A stretch of 64,000 nucleotides of DNA from an uncultured Verrucomicrobia subdivision 3 bacterium (GTDB lineage: Bacteria > Verrucomicrobiota > Verrucomicrobiia > Limisphaerales > UBA11358): positions 1 through 64,000 of the forward strand of contig CAIOIC010000083.1 in the NCBI GenBank assembly GCA_903858275.1, read 5' to 3'. This document shows positions 20,477 to 28,721 of this stretch, in pieces. A program made the translations under genes and the position numbers. Each line of letters opens with the position of its first letter. Positions within the stretch are counted from its first letter, which is position 1. The notes beneath the pieces were generated by a model that had not been told where the DNA came from, did not search any database, and worked only from the letters and a program-made list of their open reading frames with translations.

Positions 20477-21631
20477 ATGAATTCAGCCTCAAACATCAAC
20501 CGCCGGCATTTTCTCCAAACCGCCACCGGCGCCGCCGCCGCCCTGCTGCTCGGCCAGGCGCGCGGGCAAAATACCGACACCAATCCGGTTCCCACCAAGA
20601 ACGCCGCCGGCTGGTTAAGCCGAAACAACCCGGCCGACGCAAACCGCACCGGCAAACAACGGCTCGCGGTGGCAGCGCTGCAGAAGTGGGAGGCGATGAA
20701 GTTCGGCATGTTCATCCATTTCGGCATGAGCACGTTTGTCAGCGCCGAATTGCCCAGCGGGGCCGACCCCTCGGCCACCTACGCGCCGGACAAGCTGGAC
20801 GTTGACCAGTGGGTTTCCATCGCGCGCGATGCCGGCATGAAATACGCCGTGCTGACCACCAAGCATGTCGCCGGCCACAGCCTCTGGCCCACGAAACTCA
20901 ACGATTATCACGTCGGCACCTCAGGCAACAAAACCGACGTCGTCGCCGCCTTTCTCAAGGCCTGCGAGCGCCGGGGCGTAAAACCCGGCTTCTACTATTG
21001 CGCGTGGGACAACCACAACCGCTTCGGCTCCCTCTCGCCCAACGTTGCGCCACTTCCGGTGGGTAAAAATCCGTCGCCGAGCAATCGCGGCTCCGCCTAC
21101 GTCACGCAGGCTTACCTTGATTTCCAGTGGGCGCAGATCACCGAACTCATGGATGCCTACGGCCCCATCACCGAGTGGTGGCTCGACATCCCGCACCTGC
21201 TGCCCCGCGACTATCGTGAGCGGCTTTACGCGCACATCACGCAGCGCCAGCCCGAGGCCGTGGTGATGTTCAACCACGGCATCGGCGACGGCTCCGAACT
21301 GATCGTTGACCGCGCGTGGCCCACGGACTTGATCGCCATCGAACGGTTCCTGCCCAACTCCGCCACCGGCCATGTGAAATGGCGCAAGATTGACGGCAAA
21401 GACTATTACGTCCCCGGCGAAGTCTGCGACCCCATCGGCACCGACTGGTTTTACACCGAGCACGATCAGCCGCGCTCCGACGCCGAACTGCTCGGCATGT
21501 ATCTCACTTCGACTTCGCGCGGCGCCAACCTGCTGCTCGATGTCGGCCCCGACAAACACGGACTCATCCCGGAGCGCTACCAGTCGGCCCTGGTCCGGCT
21601 GCGCAAAAACCTGGATAAACTCGGACTTTAA
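20477..21631 (+). CDS. GH29 alpha-L-fucosidase, Tat-exported (second copy)
   Basis: The start at 20477 opens a twin-arginine signal (NINRRHFLQTATGAAAALLL); earlier in-frame codons lack it. The 384-residue protein is a GH29 barrel. KFGMFIHFGMSTF has the first histidine, YAVLTTKHVAGHSLWPT replaces the usual KHHDGF block, and TEWWLDIPH has the predicted nucleophile D237. The altered histidine block (KHVAGH) differs from the first copy, which suggests a different linkage preference. It is transcribed away from the ten-gene cluster and is followed at 67 bases by the LamG/NPCBM enzyme, probably as an operon. Confidence 0.87.
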   Translation: MNSASNINRRHFLQTATGAAAALLLGQARGQNTDTNPVPTKNAAGWLSRNNPADANRTGKQRLAVAALQKWEAMKFGMFIHFGMSTFVSAELPSGADPSATYAPDKLDVDQWVSIARDAGMKYAVLTTKHVAGHSLWPTKLNDYHVGTSGNKTDVVAAFLKACERRGVKPGFYYCAWDNHNRFGSLSPNVAPLPVGKNPSPSNRGSAYVTQAYLDFQWAQITELMDAYGPITEWWLDIPHLLPRDYRERLYAHITQRQPEAVVMFNHGIGDGSELIVDRAWPTDLIAIERFLPNSATGHVKWRKIDGKDYYVPGEVCDPIGTDWFYTEHDQPRSDAELLGMYLTSTSRGANLLLDVGPDKHGLIPERYQSALVRLRKNLDKLGL

Positions 21632-21698
21632 ATCTATGCGACTGAACATACAAAAAAACTTCGGCGGAGGCATGACCGGAAACCGGGTAAAACTACAA

Positions 21699-24623
21699 AT
21701 GATATTTTACATAAAATTGTTCCTCCTCACGGCCTTCGCGCTGTCAGTTCCAGAGGCCGCATCCGCTGCGCCGGTGCGCTTTGACTTCGATACCATCAAT
21801 AGCAAAGTCGTGTCCTCCACCGATGGCGAAGTCCAAGGGAAAGTTTCCGACGACGCCTTTGGCCCCTTGTTGGCCCAGGGCGTCAAAGGCCGGGCACTCT
21901 GGTTCATCGGCGATGAACGAGGCAATATAAAGCTCAAGCCCAATGCCAACCTCAATGCCAGCGAAGCGTTAACGATTCAGGCCTGGCTCTGGCCACAGTG
22001 CCTGGGCGATCATCAGGGAATTGTCTGGAAGGGCGATCGCAGCATCAAGCCCGAGCGCGTCCAATACAAGCTCAGCATCCGCCCCGAGGGGCGGATAGAA
22101 TTCGGCTGCATGAACGCGCGAGGAGATTGGGTTCAAGTTATCTCCACCCAACCACTCACGTGCGGTCGCTGGACTCTGGTCACGGCCATCTTTGACAAAG
22201 GCGCCGTGCAGATATTTTTCAATCAAGAGCGCGTGGCGACGGGCAACCTGACCACGGATGACGGCAAGGGCGGAAAAATCACGCTCACCGCCCTGCCGGC
22301 CAACACTTCGCCGGTGGAAATTGGACGGTTTCAGAGATCCGGCGGCAATGGCAATCTACCGTTCTTTGGTGGCATGGATGAACTCACCATCGTTCCGCAA
22401 GCGTGGCCGGCTCCCACCGGAATACTCACCCCGCTGGCCGGCAATCCTTTGCAATCCTTGCTGCTGTTCGACAAGAAAATCGAGGTTACCTCACTGGCTT
22501 CCACTCCGGTTCTAACCGGCCAGCTCACCGGCACCGGCGGCTGGATGCTGGAAGTTTGCGACCCGGCCCATGAAGAAAATTTTCTGCGCTGTCGCGGCGA
22601 GGCGGATGCCAATGGCCGCTTCCGCTACCTGCTGGATGATTATTGCGGAAAATTCGACATCTCCGCCCAATCCAGCCTCCGCTGCCGGGCTTATCGGATC
22701 AGGGAAAACGAATCGCTCCGGAGTTCCGAAGTCCGGTTTGCCCCCGGGGAAAAAACGATTCAAGTCACAGTAAATCCCGACCTGAAAAAACAGGTGCTGG
22801 GACCGGTCTCCATTTATGCCAACGCGCCCAGCCGCTTTATCGAGGATGCCGCCGAGCGGCGGCGGGTCTATGGCCCAATCCTCGCCGAAATGCGGGCGGT
22901 GGGGGTCACCCATTTTGATCTGGCTTTCGGCTCCCTGGCCACCATCGAACCTCGCAACGACGATGCCGATCCACAGCGCATGGACATGGATTTCTTCCGC
23001 GCCAATTTCAAGACCCAGCCCGAGGCGCAAATGCTGATGAAGTTCCTGCGTTATCTGCGCAGCGAAGGATTCACCTTTGGCATCCGCAGCACGGGTTTCG
23101 CCAAATGGCAGATACCCACCAACGAGAAAAACGGGCAAGTCGAATACAACGTGGATGAAATCGCCGAAACCTGGGTCGCACTGCTGCTGCTGATGAAGGA
23201 GGAAAAACTGCTTCCCACCCACCTCATTCCCATCTGGGAGCCCGCCTATGCGCCCGAAACGGTGGCTCGCATTTGCGCCACCACGACGCGACTGGCCAGA
23301 AAACACGGCCTGGATACTCCCGTGGTCGGACCCTACGCCTACGGCACCGGCGGCCAAAGCACCAAAATTCTGGCGATGCCCGACAAGTTTGAGGAAGGTT
23401 CAGCCTATGTGCGCGAATATCTCAAGCAATGCGGCGACATGACCCCCGTCATTGCGCTGGAAGATTACGCCTCCGGCACGCCGCTCATCCGACCCAACCT
23501 CGAGCGCATGTGGAAAGAAGTGATCAACCCCCTCTCCGGCGGAAAACCCCGCGAAATGTGGATGGTTGAATACGGCGCCCCCTGCGGTTTGGGCCCGTGG
23601 AATTTCTTCCCCTCGCGCTGGCATGGCGCGTTATCGTCCTGGGAATCGGCTTTCCGACTGGCGCGCTCCATGAACCAATTGATTGATGGCGGCGTGAACC
23701 GCTTCTTCTTCTGGAAAGCCTGGGACTCCATCGGTGAAACCAAAATGGTGACGCCAAGTTCCTGGGGCCTGGTCAAAGGCATCCTGCACGATGAAGAACG
23801 CCGCCCGCCTTTCTACACCGCCCGGCTCTACTGGAATCACCTGCAGGAAGGCGCACAAATCATCGGTTGCAGCGCCGAAGCCGATCTCGCCGTCAATGCC
23901 GCGATGAAAGATCGCAGCATCGCGGTCTTCCTCGTGAACCCGCGCGCGGAAACCGTCACCGCCAATGTCACCGTGGCCAAAACCCAGCTCGCAGCCCAGG
24001 CCCGCCTGCTGTCAGCCACCGAGGAAATTCAATATCAAGAGCGGGACATTTACGGGCAAGGGGCCAACAGCTTCCAAGTCAAACTGGCCCCGCACAGCAT
24101 CAACACGCTCCTGCTGCGGCGCAGCGCCTCGACGATTTCCTTTGAACAAACCCGCTGGCCGGCCCAGCAAAAGAACATCATTCATCTTTCCGACATGCTT
24201 TGGAACGAGGCCAGCACCAGCAAAGGCGCGATGAAAGTTTTCAGCAGCAACGGGATGGACGTGAACTGGCGGCGCGATGAAACCTGGAGCGGCGATTGGC
24301 TCGTCCATCAGTCAACCCGGTATCGCAAGGGGCTCAGCGTTCAAGGCAAAGGCGAAATCCGCTTTTCCATTCCAGAGACGGCGAAGAGCTTTGAATGCCG
24401 GCTGGGCGTTGACGATGGTTCATCCGGCCAAGGACCGGTAAATTTCATCATCAAGCTGGACGGCAAAAACACCGTCGCAACGGAAACCCTTAAGCGCGGC
24501 GATGCGGCCAAAATCATTTCCATCCCGGTCACCGGGGCCAAAATTCTAACCCTCCAGCTGGACAGCAAAGATTCGAAAGTGACTTCTGACTGGCTGGAAG
24601 CCCGCTTGGTTCTGGGTCAGTAA
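21699..24623 (+). CDS. Secreted multidomain glycosidase: LamG, clan GH-A barrel, NPCBM
   Basis: The start at 21699 opens a good signal peptide (MIFYIKLFLLTAFALSVPEA); ATGs at 21636 and 21672 are alternatives. The 974-residue protein has a LamG/concanavalin-like domain (about 25-235), a beta-rich linker, and a barrel (about 360-700) resembling GH30/GH39-like clan GH-A enzymes. LIPIWEPAYAPE has a candidate acid/base and REMWMVEYGAPCG a candidate nucleophile. A side beta-sandwich follows. The C-terminal domain (about 820-974, from STISFEQTRWPAQQ to DWLEARLVLG) resembles NPCBM modules, which bind galactose-type sugars. The specific activity is unknown. It ends 26 bases from the convergent BMC operon. 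Confidence 0.65.
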   Translation: MIFYIKLFLLTAFALSVPEAASAAPVRFDFDTINSKVVSSTDGEVQGKVSDDAFGPLLAQGVKGRALWFIGDERGNIKLKPNANLNASEALTIQAWLWPQCLGDHQGIVWKGDRSIKPERVQYKLSIRPEGRIEFGCMNARGDWVQVISTQPLTCGRWTLVTAIFDKGAVQIFFNQERVATGNLTTDDGKGGKITLTALPANTSPVEIGRFQRSGGNGNLPFFGGMDELTIVPQAWPAPTGILTPLAGNPLQSLLLFDKKIEVTSLASTPVLTGQLTGTGGWMLEVCDPAHEENFLRCRGEADANGRFRYLLDDYCGKFDISAQSSLRCRAYRIRENESLRSSEVRFAPGEKTIQVTVNPDLKKQVLGPVSIYANAPSRFIEDAAERRRVYGPILAEMRAVGVTHFDLAFGSLATIEPRNDDADPQRMDMDFFRANFKTQPEAQMLMKFLRYLRSEGFTFGIRSTGFAKWQIPTNEKNGQVEYNVDEIAETWVALLLLMKEEKLLPTHLIPIWEPAYAPETVARICATTTRLARKHGLDTPVVGPYAYGTGGQSTKILAMPDKFEEGSAYVREYLKQCGDMTPVIALEDYASGTPLIRPNLERMWKEVINPLSGGKPREMWMVEYGAPCGLGPWNFFPSRWHGALSSWESAFRLARSMNQLIDGGVNRFFFWKAWDSIGETKMVTPSSWGLVKGILHDEERRPPFYTARLYWNHLQEGAQIIGCSAEADLAVNAAMKDRSIAVFLVNPRAETVTANVTVAKTQLAAQARLLSATEEIQYQERDIYGQGANSFQVKLAPHSINTLLLRRSASTISFEQTRWPAQQKNIIHLSDMLWNEASTSKGAMKVFSSNGMDVNWRRDETWSGDWLVHQSTRYRKGLSVQGKGEIRFSIPETAKSFECRLGVDDGSSGQGPVNFIIKLDGKNTVATETLKRGDAAKIISIPVTGAKILTLQLDSKDSKVTSDWLEARLVLGQ

Positions 24624-24649
24624 CAACCAATCCAACAAGGCACCAAAGG

Positions 24650-25705
24650 CTACTTCATCTGCGCCAGAATCTGGTCGGTGATGGCTTTCACCGCGGCTTC
24701 GGCTTCGGGATCGAGACCCACAGCGGGTTCGCTGGAAGATGTCTGACACGTCGCGCCCGGACGCCATTCGCCGCTGTCGCAAAGCTCGCATTCCTTCAAG
24801 CCGTGGCGCGGGTCCACGAAGCCGAGGCTCTGCTTGATGTTGAGAATCTCCTTCATCTGCGATCCGGTGAAAGTGTTGATCGGCTTGCCGAGCTGACCGG
24901 CGACAACAATCGTGCGGCAGTAGGCTTCGATGATCTCCATGCGCCAGTAAGCTTCCTCGATATTGTTGTGGCTCCAGGTCACGACGCCGTGATTGGCCAT
25001 GAGGATGGTGTTGAAGTCGTCGGTCATGTCCGCGACGAGCTTGCCCATCTCCGGCGAACCGGGCGTGCGATAGGGAGCCACACCGACGGAGCAGAACACT
25101 TCGTATTCCGGCAACATACAGGTGGGCGGAGCCTGACCAACCACCGCGAACGCCGTGGCGTAAGGCGGATGACAATGGCAGGTGGCGACCGCCTTGGGCT
25201 GCTTTTTCATCATCTGCAAGTGCATGAGGATTTCGCTCGTGCGCTTTTTCGTGCCGCAAAGCTGATTGCCATCGAAGTCCACGAGGCACATATCGGACGG
25301 CTTCAGCGAGCCTTTGCTGACGAGCGTGGGTGTGCAAATGGCGATGTCCTCGCCGACGCGGATGGCCATGTTGCCGCCGTTGCCATCCACATAGGCGCGC
25401 TTCCACAAGCGATGGCCCATTTCGCAAATCTGCTCCTTCAAGCTGTGCGCGTAGGGCGAAGCAAAGAACGCCTCGAGCTCCGCCTTGGACGACTTGGAAT
25501 TCAATTTCTTCGCCGGCGGAGAAAGCTTGTCGGCACTGACCGATGCGGCGGCGGCACCGGTGGCAATGACGCGCGCGCCATTGGTCTCGATATCCTGCAA
25601 CAGTTCGCGCGCCGACGGGGTGACGATGGCGTCGGCGGGGATGTTGACGCCCCGGCCGTTGCGGATCATTTCCTGAATGTCACGGACACTGATAACTTGG
25701 CTCAT
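24650..25705 (-). CDS. Class II aldolase for L-fuculose-/L-rhamnulose-1-phosphate, BMC-associated
   Basis: This 351-residue class II (zinc) aldolase is of the type found in PVM microcompartments. It splits L-fuculose-1-P or L-rhamnulose-1-P into DHAP and L-lactaldehyde. Visible features are the phosphate-binding GNGGNMA (109-114), TSEILMH with the likely catalytic E158, and zinc ligands CHCHPPYA (H177, H179) and MANHGVV (H239). About 75 N-terminal residues precede the core. After a Cys-containing linker (CELCDSGEW), the C-terminus is an amphipathic helix (331-351) that looks like an encapsulation peptide targeting the enzyme to the shell lumen. It is the last gene of the BMC operon. No separate fucA or rhaD is present, so it probably serves both sugars. 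Confidence 0.87.
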   Translation of the reverse strand: MSQVISVRDIQEMIRNGRGVNIPADAIVTPSARELLQDIETNGARVIATGAAAASVSADKLSPPAKKLNSKSSKAELEAFFASPYAHSLKEQICEMGHRLWKRAYVDGNGGNMAIRVGEDIAICTPTLVSKGSLKPSDMCLVDFDGNQLCGTKKRTSEILMHLQMMKKQPKAVATCHCHPPYATAFAVVGQAPPTCMLPEYEVFCSVGVAPYRTPGSPEMGKLVADMTDDFNTILMANHGVVTWSHNNIEEAYWRMEIIEAYCRTIVVAGQLGKPINTFTGSQMKEILNIKQSLGFVDPRHGLKECELCDSGEWRPGATCQTSSSEPAVGLDPEAEAAVKAITDQILAQMK

Positions 25706-25718
25706 ATAATTTTATTTT

Positions 25719-25791
25719 AGCAGTTGGCAGATAGGAGTTGGAAGTTGGGGTTTCGTCTTCCCCATCTGCCAGCTTCTAACTTCCATCTTCC
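25719..25791. repeat. Heptanucleotide-type spacer repeat between BMC genes
   Basis: This spacer between the aldolase and BMC-P genes is built from AACTNCC-like heptamers read on the minus strand and carries CCCCATCTGCCAGC. It closely resembles 28316-28397. The arms can pair imperfectly into a stem-loop. The likely class is a short tandemly repeated repetitive element. Confidence 0.6.
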
Positions 25792-25793
25792 AC

Positions 25794-26099
25794 TCAGCCC
25801 TTCCACGGGCGGTAAAACATTTCATCCATCAACGCGCAATTGATCGCGTCAATCGGCGGGGGCACATCGAACGGCTGCGCGGCTTCCGCGCCTTCCTCGT
25901 ATCCGATCACGTCACCCACGCCGCCGCCCAGATCGTCATACACAACGAGGCTCGGGTCTTTGCCCATACCGGCGCCGGCAGCGAGGCCCTGGGCGTATTG
26001 CTCGCGGCTGAACGGACTGACAACAAGGAAGCGTCCGCCCTTCAGCTTGGCTTCGCTGCGGCTCAAAGTCACGCGACCGATGACGGTTCCGAGTTTCAA
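25794..26099 (-). CDS. BMC-P shell vertex protein (EutN/CcmL family), copy 1
   Basis: The 101-residue product is an EutN/CcmL (BMC-P, Pfam03319) pentamer. These proteins cap the vertices of microcompartment shells. The N-terminus KLGTVIGRVTLSRSEAKLKGG is the typical first strands; LVVYDDLGGGVGDVIGYEEGAEAAQPF is the conserved glycine-rich region; the C-terminal tail (PPPIDAINCALMDEMFY) is longer than the minimal fold and could contact other shell or cargo proteins. Its ATG overlaps the stop of the preceding BMC-P gene by four bases. It is one of three BMC-P genes in the operon. Confidence 0.92.
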   Translation of the reverse strand: MKLGTVIGRVTLSRSEAKLKGGRFLVVSPFSREQYAQGLAAGAGMGKDPSLVVYDDLGGGVGDVIGYEEGAEAAQPFDVPPPIDAINCALMDEMFYRPWKG

Positions 26100-26374
26100 A
26101 TTCTTACTCCCGGCTCATGTTCGTCCACGATGCCGGTGATGAGCCAGCGAACGGGGCTTTTGTTCACGCCCACCGCCTTACGGGCGGCCTTGCCGTCCGA
26201 CGAAATGACCACCTGCTGGTGCATGCCCGCGCCGTGCGAATCAATCGCCACAATCGGCGCGCCTTCCGGTTCACCCCGACCGCTGATCGGCTGGCAGATC
26301 ACCAGACGCCACGCATCAAAACTCGGATGTTTCCGGGTCGCAACCAAGTTGCCTTCGACGCGAGCGAGTTGCAT
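26096..26374 (-). CDS. BMC-P shell vertex protein (EutN/CcmL family), copy 2
   Basis: The start at 26374 (MQLARVEGNLVATRKH) fits the family N-terminus; the longer frame runs back into repeat DNA and was rejected. The 92-residue product is a compact BMC-P protein with the usual VEGNLVATRKHPSF strand, GAPIVAIDSHGAGMHQ loop and WLITGIVDEHEPG end. It forms vertex pentamers. It is separated from the aldehyde dehydrogenase gene by a palindromic repeat and overlaps the next BMC-P gene by four bases, so the two vertex proteins are probably co-translated. Confidence 0.92.
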   Translation of the reverse strand: MQLARVEGNLVATRKHPSFDAWRLVICQPISGRGEPEGAPIVAIDSHGAGMHQQVVISSDGKAARKAVGVNKSPVRWLITGIVDEHEPGVRI

Positions 26375-26382
26375 AAATTCAA

Positions 26383-26479
26383 GCCACAGATGGGCACAGA
26401 TGGACACAGATTTCAGGAATTGAAATCGTCCGCGTGGTGGCCGTTTTATATCTGTGTTTCATCTGTGAAAATCTGTGGC
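26383..26479. repeat. Large inverted repeat of CACAGAT units
   Basis: The left arm (26383-26411) and right arm (26450-26479) are near-complementary, about 29 bases each. Both are made of CACAGAT / ATCTGTG units and enclose about 38 bases. The element starts right after the aldehyde dehydrogenase stop codon. A related half element is at 32224-32252. Repeats of this kind are dispersed in several bacterial genomes; here it could act as an mRNA stem between operon genes. Confidence 0.75.
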
Positions 26480-27991
26480 TCAATAAATTCTCAAATTATC
26501 CACCATCACGCAGCGGCGAACGCGCGTGAACGTGCGGGGATTCGTGATCCCCTCGCCCGTGGGCGTGGCGATCGAGAAACTCAGGTAACCTTCGCCGCCC
26601 AAACCGAGGCCGGCGGGCGAGGGACCATTCTTCACGAACAACGTCGTGTCCAGCGCGCGGGCCATCGCGGTGATGTTTTCCACGTCGTGCGAGTGGATGA
26701 TCGCGGTGTGTTTGTAATTGTGCTCGGATTGCAGCGAGCGCTCGATGCCTTCCTCGACACTCTTCACGCGCACGATGGGGAGCATCGGCATCATCTGTTC
26801 TTCCTGCACAAACGGATGCATCGCATCCGTTTCGCCGAAGAGCAACTGCGTGCCGGAAGGAATATTGATGCCGGCGGCCTGCGCCAGAACCGAGGTGTCC
26901 TTGCCGATGAAATCCTTATTGGTGTGAGCGTGGGCACAGCCACCGCCCTGGCCGGGCGTGATGGTGAACGCCGCTTGGGTCAGCTTTTCCACCTGAGCCG
27001 CATTCAGCTTCACGGCGCCATTCTCGGACATCTTCTGCATCAATTTGTCGGCCACATGGTCGAGAACAAACACCTGTTTTTCACCGATGCAAAGCAGGTT
27101 GTTGTCAAACGAGGCGCCGGAGATGATCGCTTTCGCCGCGCGCGTGGCGCAGCAGGTGTCATCGACGAACACGGGCGGATTGCCAGGGCCGGCGCAGATG
27201 GCGCGCTTGCCGGTCTGCATTGCGGCCTTCACCACCATCGGTCCGCCGGTGACGAGCAGCAGGCGGGTGAATTCGTTTTTGCACAGGGCGTTGAAGGAAT
27301 CCAGCGATGGCTTCTCAATGATGCACGCGATATTTTCAATACCGGTCTCGCGATAAATCGCCTCGTTATAGGCGCGCACGGCCACCGCCGCGCACTTAGC
27401 CGCGCTGGGATGCGCGTTGAAGACGACGGAATTTCCCGCAGCACAAATGTTGACGATGTTGCCGCTCAGGGTGGGAATGGAATGGGTGCTGGGGGTGATC
27501 GCACCAACGACGCCGAAAGGGGTATATTCTTCCAGTGTTATGCCATGATCGCCGCTGCGGGCGTCGGGGCGGAGCCAATCCACGCCGGGAACCAATTTGA
27601 TCAAACCGAGCTTGGCGATCTTGTGGTCCAGACGGCCAATCTTCGTTTCGTTATATTCAATCGTGCCCCATGGCCCGGCGTTTTTCTCGGCCATCGCCTT
27701 GACAATCTCTTCAATCTTGCGGCGGGCAGCGATACCCTTCTCTTTCAACTGCAAAAACGCTTCCTGAGCCGCTTCGCAAGCTTCTTCGGCCGTGGCAAAC
27801 ACACCGAATTTGCCGCGCAAGGCGGGCGCAGAGGCAACCTTCCTGGTGCCACAGCCGCAGGATTCCGACTTCGGTACCGATGCAGACGGAGCCGCGGCAG
27901 GCTTGGCGGTGGTGGTCGCGCCATTATTGCCTAAACGGCCCAGCACCTCAGCCACCACATCACGGATCAAAGTTTCATTCACGGCGCTCAT
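26480..27991 (-). CDS. CoA-acylating aldehyde dehydrogenase of the BMC (PduP/EutE-like)
   Basis: The 503-residue product oxidises an aldehyde, here predicted L-lactaldehyde, to the acyl-CoA with NAD+. An amphipathic N-terminal helix (NETLIRDVVAEVLGRLG, residues 5-21) followed by an Ala/Pro-rich linker is a classic encapsulation peptide. The dehydrogenase core begins near residue 60. The catalytic cysteine is C301 in SFDNNLLCIGEK, matching the NNLPCIAEK motif of PduP and EutE. GPGNPP (268-273) and EEQMMPMLPIVR are typical too. It is flanked by BMC-P genes within the operon and is the core enzyme of the compartment. Confidence 0.93.
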   Translation of the reverse strand: MSAVNETLIRDVVAEVLGRLGNNGATTTAKPAAAPSASVPKSESCGCGTRKVASAPALRGKFGVFATAEEACEAAQEAFLQLKEKGIAARRKIEEIVKAMAEKNAGPWGTIEYNETKIGRLDHKIAKLGLIKLVPGVDWLRPDARSGDHGITLEEYTPFGVVGAITPSTHSIPTLSGNIVNICAAGNSVVFNAHPSAAKCAAVAVRAYNEAIYRETGIENIACIIEKPSLDSFNALCKNEFTRLLLVTGGPMVVKAAMQTGKRAICAGPGNPPVFVDDTCCATRAAKAIISGASFDNNLLCIGEKQVFVLDHVADKLMQKMSENGAVKLNAAQVEKLTQAAFTITPGQGGGCAHAHTNKDFIGKDTSVLAQAAGINIPSGTQLLFGETDAMHPFVQEEQMMPMLPIVRVKSVEEGIERSLQSEHNYKHTAIIHSHDVENITAMARALDTTLFVKNGPSPAGLGLGGEGYLSFSIATPTGEGITNPRTFTRVRRCVMVDNLRIY

Positions 27992-28003
27992 ACAATTTTA
28001 CCG

Positions 28004-28315
28004 TTAGCTTTTCGCACTGAAGATTTGTTTTCCAAAGACATCCACGCTGTCCACGATGCCGATGATGACGGCATCCACGGGGGCGTCCTTCATGCCACCG
28101 GCCAGCCGCGCGCTGCTGCCCTGGCAAAAAAGAACCATTTCGCCTTCGCCGCAGCCGACGCTGTCCACGGCCACGATGGTGTTCTGGCCCGGACGAAATT
28201 TCGTCGGGTCTTTTTCGTCCACGAGCTGCGGGCGCACGAGCAGGAGCTTGCGCCCGCTCATGGACGGGTCTTTTTTGGTGGCGACCAGCGTGCCTTCGAC
28301 TTTGGCTAAAAACAT
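28004..28315 (-). CDS. BMC-P shell vertex protein (EutN/CcmL family), copy 3
   Basis: The 103-residue product shows the BMC-P pattern: MFLAKVEGTLVATKKD at the start, TIVAVDSVGCGEGEMVLFCQGS in the middle and AVIIGIVDSVDVFG at the end. It is predicted to form pentameric vertices. It lies 12 bases upstream of the aldehyde dehydrogenase gene. Three different BMC-P genes in one operon is also the count reported for the planctomycete PVM compartment. Confidence 0.92.
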   Translation of the reverse strand: MFLAKVEGTLVATKKDPSMSGRKLLLVRPQLVDEKDPTKFRPGQNTIVAVDSVGCGEGEMVLFCQGSSARLAGGMKDAPVDAVIIGIVDSVDVFGKQIFSAKS

Positions 28316-28397
28316 AGCAGTTAGGAGTTGGCAGTTGGGAGTTAGGAAGGACAGAGGGCATTGACCCCATCTGCCATCCCCCAGCTTCCATCTGCTA
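28316..28397. repeat. Heptanucleotide-type spacer repeat between BMC-P and BMC-H genes
   Basis: On the minus strand this spacer carries tandem AACTCCC/AACTGCC/AACTCCT/AACTGCT heptamers. Its other half has CCCCATCTGCCATC and CAGCTTCCATCTGC, the same motifs as 25719-25791. It fills the whole gap between the two shell genes. Confidence 0.65.
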
Positions 28398-28399
28398 AA

Positions 28400-28681
28400 T
28401 TACTTCTTCTTGGGCAAAACGGCTTCGACATCGCTGTGCGGACGAGCGATGACGTGGACGCTGACCAATTCGCCTTTGATGGCTTTGATGGCCTGCGCGC
28501 CGGCATCGGTGGCGGCCTTGACGGCGGCGACATCGCCAACGACACACGCGGTGCAGAGGGCGTTGCCGACCTGCATCATCGGGCCGGCGAGCTCGACGTT
28601 GGCGGCTTTGAGCATGGCGTCCGTCCCCTCGACGAGGGCTACGAGTCCGCGCGTTTCAATCATTCCAATGGCTTGTGGCAT
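28400..28681 (-). CDS. BMC-H shell hexamer protein, copy 1 (GNA pore)
   Basis: The 93-residue product is a single-domain BMC-H (Pfam00936) protein: QAIGMIETRGLVALVEGTD at the start and HVIARPHSDVEAVLP at the end, both family hallmarks. The pore-lining loop, usually GSG, reads VGNALCTACVVG here and has two cysteines. This pore should differ in size and chemistry from its paralogs at 29929 and 30236. It lies between a BMC-P gene and the acetate-kinase-like gene. A Lys-rich C-terminus (PKKK) ends the protein. Confidence 0.95.
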   Translation of the reverse strand: MPQAIGMIETRGLVALVEGTDAMLKAANVELAGPMMQVGNALCTACVVGDVAAVKAATDAGAQAIKAIKGELVSVHVIARPHSDVEAVLPKKK

Positions 28682-28721
28682 ATAGTTAGTTTTGGTTGGT
28701 GGTTGAGAGTTGTTGATAAAT

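Noticed and set aside
26383-26479. CRISPR array from repeated CACAGAT units
   Set aside because: Units are too short, adjacent without spacers, and arranged as an inverted repeat; no cas gene is present.
26117-27934. 605-codon open frame on the plus strand
   Set aside because: It is antisense to the aldehyde dehydrogenase and BMC-P genes, has biased His/Arg/Gly composition, and no family motif. It arises from codon bias of the real gene.
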